Both the position numbers and the translations under genes were made by a program. 14,558 nt of DNA from an uncultured Eubacteriales bacterium (GTDB lineage Bacteria > Bacillota > Clostridia > Lachnospirales > Lachnospiraceae): contig CACZSO010000184.1 of the NCBI GenBank assembly GCA_902783795.1, forward strand, positions 1 through 14,558, read 5' to 3'. This document shows, in pieces, positions 1-6,900 of this stretch (its first letter is position 1; each line of letters starts with the position of its first letter). A model generated the notes under the pieces. It was not told the DNA's origin and made no database searches. It saw only the letters and a program-made list of their open reading frames with translations.

Positions 1-65
1 GCTCAGTTGGTTAGAGCAACCGGCTCATAACCGGTCGGTCCCGGGTTCGAGTCCCTGAAGGTCCA
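1..65 (+). tRNA. tRNA with CAT anticodon, 5' end cut by window edge
   Basis: The D arm (GCTC at 1-4 with GAGC at 14-17), a 5-bp anticodon stem (19-23 with 31-35) around loop 24-30 with anticodon CAT at 26-28, and a T arm with loop TTCGAGT at 46-52 are all visible. The 3' acceptor strand is AAGGTCC (58-64) with discriminator A65. The 5' acceptor strand lies before the window. No CCA is encoded; CTT follows. A CAT anticodon fits either elongator tRNA-Met or the tRNA-Ile2 that TilS modifies, and I cannot separate these without the full acceptor stem. The T stem has a C42/T56 mismatch. Confidence 0.93.
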
Positions 66-160
66 CTTTGATAAAGCCTTATAAGGACACGCACCGGATG
101 GACGCTGTGACGGCTTAAAAGGCTAAAGGAAGATAATTCCCTTAAACCCATACAATGAGG

Positions 161-187
161 AAGAGAGGCTTAGGCCTCTCTTTTTTT
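161..187 (+). terminator. Rho-independent terminator after the tRNA
   Basis: A perfect 9-bp stem (161-169 with 174-182) closes a TTAG loop and runs straight into a run of T to 187. It lies about 95 bases downstream of the tRNA on the same strand. The spacer 66-160 shows no convincing ORF or second tRNA. Confidence 0.9.
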
Positions 188-222
188 GTTTCAGGCTTGC
201 CTTCTTTAATGGCAGTGATAAA

Positions 223-280
223 CCGTACAGATAGTGCAGAAAACAGGTTTTTCCTGCACTTTCTGTGCGGCTTTTTTGTT
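223..280 (+). terminator. Second, long terminator hairpin
   Basis: CCGTACAGA (223-231) pairs with TCTGTGCGG (262-270) with one G-T wobble. After a 2x2 internal loop, GTGCAG (234-239) pairs with CTGCAC (254-259). CTTTTTTG (271-278) follows. This gives a two-part stem with a T tract, about 40 bases after the first terminator, so the two form a back-up pair insulating the sipW promoter from the tRNA transcript. Confidence 0.8.
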
Positions 281-319
281 TTCTAAAAGAAAAATCTTCA
301 GTTTTTTCGGGTTTTCCTC

Positions 320-348
320 TTGTCTTATCCGGGAGCATCTTCTATAAT
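320..348 (+). promoter_or_regulatory. Sigma-70-type promoter for the sipW locus
   Basis: TTGTCT at 320-325, a 17-bp spacer and a perfect TATAAT at 343-348 match the vegetative sigma factor consensus. Transcription would start near 355, leaving a leader of about 118 bases before the sipW start. The leader is AT-rich. A short hairpin, GTTCT (426-430) with AGAAC (443-447), lies just before the ribosome binding site, but I see no known riboswitch in it. Confidence 0.75.
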
Positions 349-472
349 CTGGCTTACATTTCGATCCTTCAGGATTCTTATCTATATTATTTACGATTTC
401 TTTTTTATTTCCCTTATATTAAATGGTTCTATTCTGAGAAAAAGAACAGAGAGTCTTTTTCGGAGGTGCACT

Positions 473-958
473 ATGTTCGGAAAAGTTTTTTCAGCAGTGG
501 TGACTATAGTCACGTCATGTTTTATTCTGGCGGGAATTCTTTATTTTGCGGCAGGCTTTTTTGGCATCAGGCCGTACATTGTCCTTTCTTCTTCTATGGA
601 ACCGGTGATGCCTTCGGGGGCGCTGGCTTTTGTGAATACAAAGGACAAAGAGGTGAAACTGGGAGATATTATCACCTTTGAAATACCGGTATCTGATGTG
701 GATGCAGAAAACAGCCTGGTGGTCACTCACCGGGTGGATAAGGTCCTGGACGAATATCTTCTTACAAAGGGAGATGCGAATGAAATGCCGGATCCATCTC
801 CTGTACGGCCAGATCAGATCGTGGGGAAGTATATGTTCTGCATTCCAAAACTCGGACGCCTCATGAATGGGAGAGGCCGATATTTTTTTATGGCCGGCGT
901 TATGGCAGTGGTGCTTTTAAATATCGGCGCCATTCTTTTATCGCCGAAGAAGAGATGA
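473..958 (+). CDS. sipW: Signal peptidase I, SipW (ER) type
   Basis: This is a membrane serine protease that removes signal peptides at the outer face of the cytoplasmic membrane. SipW enzymes process TasA/camelysin-type substrates, and two such substrates are encoded just downstream. The 161-residue protein has an N-terminal membrane segment (about 7-30), box B with SSSMEP (catalytic Ser41), and VVTHRV with His86. The His replaces the lysine of ordinary bacterial enzymes and defines the ER type. Box D/E is TKGDANEMPD (98-107), and a second membrane segment lies at about 137-157. I chose ATG 473 because GGAGG at 462-466 precedes it with good spacing. An upstream in-frame ATG at 320 would translate the promoter itself and has no ribosome binding site. 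It is the first gene of the locus, unlike Bacillus subtilis tapA-sipW-tasA, where it is in the middle. Confidence 0.93.
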   Translation: MFGKVFSAVVTIVTSCFILAGILYFAAGFFGIRPYIVLSSSMEPVMPSGALAFVNTKDKEVKLGDIITFEIPVSDVDAENSLVVTHRVDKVLDEYLLTKGDANEMPDPSPVRPDQIVGKYMFCIPKLGRLMNGRGRYFFMAGVMAVVLLNIGAILLSPKKR

Positions 959-984
959 GGAAGATATAGGTTTATGGCTGCTGA

Positions 985-1032
985 CAGTACAGAGAGATGA
1001 TAATTAATTATCTCTGCACTGGTTAATATAAT
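985..1032 (+). promoter_or_regulatory. Palindrome overlapping a putative internal promoter
   Basis: A perfect 14-bp palindrome, GATAATTAATTATC, lies at 999-1012, nested in a longer imperfect dyad (AGTACAGAGA 986-995 with TCTCTGCACT 1011-1020). TATAAT at 1027-1032 has a weak -35 match, TTAATT at 1004-1009, at 17-bp spacing, so the palindrome would cover the -35 box. There is no T tract, so it is not a terminator. A regulated second promoter giving extra transcription of the following subunit gene is an inference. Confidence 0.45.
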
Positions 1033-1040
1033 AAACGGAA

Positions 1041-1081
1041 AGGAGGAGGGAGCTTTACAGCAGTGCTCCCGGGAAATCATG
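1041..1081 (+). promoter_or_regulatory. Distant Shine-Dalgarno with a bridging hairpin
   Basis: The only strong ribosome binding site for the next gene, AGGAGGA at 1041-1047, is 31 bases before its ATG (1079), far beyond normal spacing. Between them GGGAGC (1048-1053) can pair with GCTCCC (1065-1070) across an 11-base loop. If it folds, the linear gap shrinks to the 8 bases 1071-1078, an ideal spacing. No in-frame start codon exists closer to the site. Confidence 0.5.
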
Positions 1082-2053
1082 AAATCAGGAACAAAAAACA
1101 AGCTTTTAGGGGCGGCAGCCTGTTTAATGGCTGTGGGAGTCGCGACCGGAGGAACATTAGCGTATCTCACCGATACGGAAAGTTACACCAATACTTTTAC
1201 GGTGGGAAATGTAGGTATTGCTTTAGAGGAACCAGGATGGGCTTTAGAGGATGCGGATGATGATGGTGTCCCGGATGAAGCGGAAGACTTGGTACCGAAT
1301 GAAGAACTCACGAAAGATCCTCAGGTGGTGAATCAAGGCGTCAATGCTTCGCTGGCTTTTATCCGCGTCATCGTTCCGGTGGAAGAAGTGACTATGATCG
1401 GTGATGACGGCAGATTAGTGAAAAGTCTGGATGAAAATGGTCTGCCGCTGGAATATTACGACAGAGAAGAAGCTTTGGATGAGACAGCAGCTCATTTCCC
1501 GCAGGAACTGTTTTTCTTCAAGTCAGCTGAAGATGCTGTCGGCACCCATGTGAATAACTTCAATACTTCGGAAAACTATTCAGAAGCCATGGAAAGTGAT
1601 GATGGAAATTACTGGATAGAACTTCCGGTCCATGAGAATTTTGAAAAGGTGCTGGAAGACGGCACCACCAAGACAAACTATAATACCAAAGACCAGGTCC
1701 CCGGTCAGCGAGTCTATGTTTTTGGCTATAATCATGCTTTGAAACCGGCTGAAGAAGACGGCGAAGGCGGCCAGATCTATGACCGGACAGAGCCCTTGTT
1801 CGAAAAAGTCCAGCTGAAGAATATCATCGAAAATGAGATCCCCAATGCTGACGTTCAGAAGATCAAAGTAGAGGCTTATGCTATCCAGGCAGACAATATC
1901 ATTTTAAGCAGTGGAGAATATCTCACGGGCTTCGATGAAATGGCAGACGATGAAAAACTGGCAGCATTGAATGAAGTCTTTGATATCTACATCAACCAGA
2001 ACGGAACATTCGATGAAGATGGCAGCATGATCTTTAATAAAATCCAGGATTGA
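1079..2053 (+). CDS. TasA/camelysin-like secreted protein with SipW-type signal peptide; probable major fibre subunit
   Basis: A 324-residue secreted protein. The signal peptide has a basic start (KSGTKNK), a hydrophobic stretch (about 9-28) and the junction GGTLA-YLTDTE, followed by NTFTVGNVGIAL. This matches the layout of TasA-family precursors cut by SipW. The pattern KDPQVVNQG...AFIRVIVPV (79-101) is the recurrent beta-strand motif of this family. Residues 58-70 (D58, D60, D62, G63, D66, E69) form a DxDxDG-type acidic loop like those that bind calcium. It lies just after sipW, has its own putative promoter and an unusual translation signal, and is followed by a strong RNA stem. It has no anchor, so it is probably assembled or retained by the neighbouring proteins. 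The signal type is firm; the fibre role is inferred from TasA. Confidence 0.8.
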   Translation: MKSGTKNKLLGAAACLMAVGVATGGTLAYLTDTESYTNTFTVGNVGIALEEPGWALEDADDDGVPDEAEDLVPNEELTKDPQVVNQGVNASLAFIRVIVPVEEVTMIGDDGRLVKSLDENGLPLEYYDREEALDETAAHFPQELFFFKSAEDAVGTHVNNFNTSENYSEAMESDDGNYWIELPVHENFEKVLEDGTTKTNYNTKDQVPGQRVYVFGYNHALKPAEEDGEGGQIYDRTEPLFEKVQLKNIIENEIPNADVQKIKVEAYAIQADNIILSSGEYLTGFDEMADDEKLAALNEVFDIYINQNGTFDEDGSMIFNKIQD

Positions 2054-2085
2054 CTGGAAAAGTCAGCCAGATTTTTATGATTCGG

Positions 2086-2143
2086 ATCAGCCGGTCATAA
2101 GGGAAAGATCTCCGGCGGCTGATAACTTAAGGAGATCTTTCCC
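2086..2143 (+). promoter_or_regulatory. Intercistronic RNA structure: perfect 13-bp stem interlocked with an 8-bp stem
   Basis: GGGAAAGATCTCC (2101-2113) is perfectly complementary to GGAGATCTTTCCC (2131-2143). The 17-base loop contains CGGCTGAT (2116-2123), which is perfectly complementary to ATCAGCCG (2086-2093) upstream of the stem. The two pairings cross, which is the connectivity of an H-type pseudoknot, or they act as competing folds. No T tract follows. The ribosome binding site of the next gene (AAGGAG, 2148-2153) begins five bases after the stem. It could protect the 3' end of the subunit mRNA or control translation of the next gene. Confidence 0.7.
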
Positions 2144-2158
2144 GGATAAGGAGAGCGT

Positions 2159-3310
2159 ATGAAACGAAACATGAAATGGATCATCGGATATCTGCTATGC
2201 CTGATCCTTGTGGTGCGGCCGGTCTGTGCAAGTGCGGAGGAGAATAAAAAAACCATTGTCAGGAATCGTGTGAGTATAGGTGATATCCACATTCGGCTGG
2301 ATGTTGAAGGGTCTGGATATGAAAAGACTTCAGAAGACGGAGGGCTCCCCAGACAGGTAGTTCCGGGAGAGAGGATCGAAAAAACAGTGAAAGTAACGAA
2401 CCTGGCCAGGGAAGCCTGGGTCAGGATACGGGCAGAGGCTGCTTTCGAAACGGGGACCATGATCCTGGATAACAGTCTGCTTTCTGAGGAGCCGGGATGG
2501 ATCAGAAAAGGCGGGTATTATTACTGGCCCCATCCAGTACCCGAAGGTAAAAGTGTGACATTTCTGAAAATAATCAGGATCCCGCCGTCCTGGGGAAGTG
2601 AGTGCGAGAATAAACCTTTTTCCATACATTTTACCTCACAAGCTGTGCAGACAGATCATTTTACACCACACTTTAATGAAGAAGACCCCTGGTTCGGGAC
2701 AGTGATCGAGGAATGTGTCCACACCAGTTACACTGGGAAAGAAGCAGCATCATCAGGCTTTTCGGTGGTCTTTAAGGGAGGCGCTGAAGGACTGGTCAAG
2801 ACCGGAAATGACTTCTTTTCACACTGGACAGATCTGATGCCGGGAGATGTGGCATCAGGTATAGCAGAAATAAAAAACAACTACAAATATCCGGTGAAGC
2901 TTTATTTTTCCCAGGAAGCAGAAGGCTTAGATGAACTGGCAGAAAAATTGAAACTCATCATAAAAAATAAGGATAAAGTCATCTTCAAAGGTCTTTTATC
3001 TGAGTCTGCTTCAGAGGTTTTCCTGGGAGAATTCAAAAGCGGGATGGGAACCGAACTGTCATATACGGTACAGGTTCCGGCAGAACTAAATAATACCTGG
3101 GCTCTGAAACAAAGCAGCACAAAGTGGATCTTTGAAGCAAAACTGACACCCGGTCAGGGAGAAAAACCTGCAGTCCGCCCTTCCACCGGGGATACAAGCC
3201 GGTTTTATCTCTTTTTATCTCTTGGAGTAATATCAGGAACATTTCTGTGCGTTCTCATGTCGAAAGGGAGGAGGAAAGAAGATGATCACAGCATTATTAA
3301 AGAGACATAA
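2159..3310 (+). CDS. Surface protein with two TasA/camelysin-like regions and a C-terminal RPSTG-D sorting-type signal
   Basis: This 383-residue protein starts with an ordinary Sec signal peptide (1-26, ending CASA before EEN), not the SipW type. Two regions share the fibre-family strand pattern: PGERIEKTVKVTN...AWVRIRAE (69-93) and MPGDVASGIAEIKNN...PVKLYF (227-250). The C-terminus has RPSTGD (340-345), a hydrophobic segment (about 349-367) and a basic tail (KGRRK, 369-373), the order of a sortase signal. The motif departs from LPxTG in its first residue, so plain membrane anchoring is also possible. No sortase gene is in the window. It probably tethers the SipW-processed subunits to the envelope, playing a role like TapA, but it is not recognisably homologous to TapA. 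AAGGAG at 2148-2153 fixes the start. The next gene overlaps its end by 29 bases. Confidence 0.72.
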   Translation: MKRNMKWIIGYLLCLILVVRPVCASAEENKKTIVRNRVSIGDIHIRLDVEGSGYEKTSEDGGLPRQVVPGERIEKTVKVTNLAREAWVRIRAEAAFETGTMILDNSLLSEEPGWIRKGGYYYWPHPVPEGKSVTFLKIIRIPPSWGSECENKPFSIHFTSQAVQTDHFTPHFNEEDPWFGTVIEECVHTSYTGKEAASSGFSVVFKGGAEGLVKTGNDFFSHWTDLMPGDVASGIAEIKNNYKYPVKLYFSQEAEGLDELAEKLKLIIKNKDKVIFKGLLSESASEVFLGEFKSGMGTELSYTVQVPAELNNTWALKQSSTKWIFEAKLTPGQGEKPAVRPSTGDTSRFYLFLSLGVISGTFLCVLMSKGRRKEDDHSIIKET

Positions 3311-3926
3311 ACATCTGTGGCTGATGATTCTTTTTATATCCCTGATGACAGCGACTGCCTGGGGAGATACGGCAGCTTACCTTACAGATCAGGAAAACAA
3401 AGAAAATCAGATAGCGGTAGGAGACAATATAATCACGATAGATGAGGAGTTTATGCCGCCTGATCCGGGGCTTTCAGAACTTTTTCATAAAGAGGTCCAG
3501 ATAGAGAATACCGGGACTTCTGACTGCTTTGTGAGGGTGCTCCTGGAGTTTTCGGATAATGAGATCGCCAAAAGGGCGGCTGTGTCATGGGATGGCGGAG
3601 AAGTATATGATCCTTTTTCTGATCTTCCTGAAAATGCTCCGGAACATTGGATCTTTGCGGCAGATCATTCAGCTGAGGTATCAGATCTGCTGGCAGGATA
3701 TTGGTATTATACAGAAAAATTAAGTCCGGGTGAATCCACAGGGGCTCTCACTACAGACTTCCGTGTGCAGTTCGAAACAGAACATATCAGACAGAAACTG
3801 GCTAAAAATGGATATGACATCTATGTTTATGCAGAATCTGTCCAGACATTGGATAAAGATGGAGACGAATGGACCGGAGTGGAAGCATGGAAAGACGCAT
3901 GGACAGAGATGCTGACAAGGAAATAA
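3282..3926 (+). CDS. Small SipW-dependent-type secreted protein; probable minor subunit
   Basis: A 214-residue secreted protein. The N-terminus has a basic start with a hydrophobic core (about 12-27) and the junction GDTAAYLTDQENKENQIAVG, paralleling the AYLTDTE...FTVG junction of the first subunit, so SipW should cut both. HKEVQIENTGTSDCFVRVLLEF (about 69-90) is the same family strand pattern. The rest is acidic with no membrane segment or anchor. GGGAGGAGG at 3265-3273 gives the ATG at 3282 an 8-base spacing, and this site lies inside the previous gene, so the two are probably translationally coupled. A capping or nucleating minor subunit is a reasonable guess but is not shown by the sequence. 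Confidence 0.75.
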   Translation: MITALLKRHKHLWLMILFISLMTATAWGDTAAYLTDQENKENQIAVGDNIITIDEEFMPPDPGLSELFHKEVQIENTGTSDCFVRVLLEFSDNEIAKRAAVSWDGGEVYDPFSDLPENAPEHWIFAADHSAEVSDLLAGYWYYTEKLSPGESTGALTTDFRVQFETEHIRQKLAKNGYDIYVYAESVQTLDKDGDEWTGVEAWKDAWTEMLTRK

Positions 3927-3962
3927 GAAAACTGCAGGCGCTGCCGGCAGAGACAGGAGCAG

Positions 3963-6900
3963 ATGATGAAGAGAAAATTAAGGCTGATGCTATGGATCCT
4001 GCCCCTGATGATCAGTCTGGTGATCGCAGGAAACCGTTTGAAGGCACTGGCAGAAGAAAGCGAAGAAACAGAAATCATACCAAAAAGGGCTGATGAAGCG
4101 GAAGCAGAGGCGGATCCTTATGTGCTGCGAATCAAACTACATGTGAATGGCGGTACCATAACCACCGGGACAGGTTACCCCAGATACCGGGTCAGTCAGA
4201 ATCTGGTGCAGATAAAGGAAAGTATAACAGCATCCTGGAAGAATCTGATCATTCAGGTGCCGGATGTTGAGGGTGTTTATGCGGCATTGCCGAAAGCTGC
4301 TGACTTAAGGGTGGCGAAAACCGGATGCTATCTGGAAGACGGTATGACATATAATACAAAGAATAATGGATCCGGACTTAGCGTAACTGAAGGAACAGGA
4401 GGAACGAACGGATCTTATACATCAGATGCGAGACGGCTGAATGGAGGAGATCCCCTGACTCAGGATACTGATATCACACTTTATTTCCGCTGGGTCTTCG
4501 ATGCTGTCATCTATCCTAATGGAGGCTATGTATATGACCCGGATCCGGCAGCAGGCGGTTACAATGAGCCTGGCGGCCATCTAAAGGAGATCAGTTCATA
4601 TAATGAAGTGGACGGAAGCTACTATCTGACCGGTCTGATCTACAATGCAGTCTATCCTCTCCGGAATTCGCCAGGCATGGCTACTGACTATATGCTTCCT
4701 TTTTCCGAAGCCAGCTCAGACTCCTCTGTCGTTAATCCGGGAGACACGGAAATCTATGGGGAGAAGGATCTTTATTATACCTGGTATACCAGGGATAACT
4801 ATGTTTTCGGAGGTTTTAACACCTTACCTGACGGGATAGCTTATGATGGCTTTTACCGGTCGAAATATGACCGTACTCAACTGTTAGCCCGTGGATCCTC
4901 CTTTCTGACTTATGGAGATACTCAGGATCTGGGAAAGCTGCCAGACCGGGACAGGAAGACGATTACAGATCAGGGGATAGCTGTATATGCACAATGGAGA
5001 AGAAGGACCGGCATCGAAACAGAAGAGGTCATCCTTTCGGAAACAGGGACTCCTGTAACGATCCGTCCATCCTCCGAAGAGTTTTTTCAGGATATTGATC
5101 TGTCCGACACAGAAATCGTCATACCTTTATCTAAGGCAAATCAAGAAACAGAAACCGTTGATTCGACGCATTTTAAGTGGCAGGTAAAGGGGGCGAACCT
5201 GCGTCTTGTTTATGTGGGAGATCCGTATGAAGGTTACAGTGTGAATGAATATCCCGGAGAATCTCCATCCATCACATTGAAGGAAAGGGCTTATGATCTT
5301 CGTGGGAATCTGTATGATGTGAAGATCACACTAAGCAACATAGTCAATCAGAACCAGTGGGCAGGACCGATCTCTGACTATGTTACAGGTTACCAGTTCC
5401 AGGCATCGATGACTAGGGCAACAGGTGTCATATCCTTATATACTGTGACCGGGTGTTCCATGCATGTAGATATTCAGCTTTTCGATGCAGAAGGCCGGGA
5501 AGCAGACCGGATGAATACCTTCCTGCTTTTCAGAGATATCGACATGCCGGATTCTTTAAACAAGGAACTTAGGAATCAGCTGCGGTATACTGTTGGTGAG
5601 AATGGTTATGAAATAGCTCAATATCAGGAAGCTTTGACAGTGCCGGCTGACAGTATCATGGAAAGAAACGGAGAACGGGTGATCTATGTTCCTCCGGTCA
5701 ATAAAAACTCGGTCATAGTTCAGGAAAAGCAGACAGAGGATGGATTTAGCGTCAGGGTAGGCGGGACCGAGTATACCGGGGATAATGCCAGCCGTCTGGG
5801 CAATCAAGTCTTGCAGCCGAGCACTTATTACGGGTCCTTTATATATATGGCTTATTCAGACCGGCTGAGTTTTGACTGGACCGGGACCCGTGCCGGGACC
5901 GTATTATTTGACCAGCCGCCGGTATATACCATCGAATCTTATGTGGTGGATGAAGATCTGGATCTTATGGACAGAGAGGACTGGGGCGGTTATATCACCA
6001 TGGCACAGGAAGGGCCCATGTCATATCCTGCCCATTCCGGGGCTGTCTACAGGATCACTCCTTTCAGCGGAGAAGAAGCTGTGGGAAGCCATATCCCCGG
6101 TTATGGGGATACTGGACTGTATGGGTATACGATATCCCATGTCTGGATCAGCCGGTTCATACCGGGAGAGACGGAAAGTGATGGTTACTGGAGCGAACCG
6201 GAGCTTATAGATGTGACAGAACTGAATGAGACAGGAGAGACCTTCCTTCCCGGCAGCTATGAGTTCAGGGGCATTACCACTGACTACCGGATCTATGTGT
6301 CTTTTAAGCGGATCACGATACAGGCAGAGAAGAGGGATGTGCTGACTGGCGAACTTCTCACGGGAGCTGTTTTTTCCATGTACCGGCAGGATGCGGCCGG
6401 TGAGTGGCAATATCTCGGAGATATGGAAGACCAGGAAGATGGTACTCACACTTATATCCCTGCCTTTTCCGCAGCCGGCAACAGCTATAAGATAGAGGAA
6501 ACATCGGCACCTCCGGGCTATACAGCCTCACAGGAACCAGTCTTTTTCGACCTTCATGATAGTACGGAATTCTTTTTTACGATCTCAGATGAACCCTTCC
6601 GGGGACAGGTGATCGTGACAAAAAAAGACGCGGCATCCGGAGAAGAATTGCCGGGAGCTGGTTTTACGGTCTTTGCCTATCAGGCATCAGCCGGAGGATT
6701 TTCTGAGGAACCTTATGCAGCCATGACAGACCAGGGTGATGGCACCTACGAAGCATCTTTGATCTATCATCCGGAAAACCAGGGCTGGTTTATGATTCGG
6801 GAGATGCAGGCGCCGGTGGGCTATGAAAATGCTCATGAGACCCGGTATGTCCGGCTGACAGCCTCGGGACAGGTCATCACCAAAGGAACGGGTTCCTTTG

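Noticed and set aside
320..472. Longer sipW reading from ATG 320
   Set aside because: It begins at the promoter's -35 box, translates through the -10 box and lacks a ribosome binding site; ATG 473 follows GGAGG and begins at the normal N-terminus of the family.
1063..1260. GTG-initiated frame overlapping the TasA-like gene
   Set aside because: It is a shadow in another frame; its start lies within the hairpin and the product has no recognisable features.
2101..2143. The 13-bp stem as a Rho-independent terminator
   Set aside because: No T run follows on the plus strand, and the ribosome binding site of the next gene comes at once; the genes appear to be one unit.
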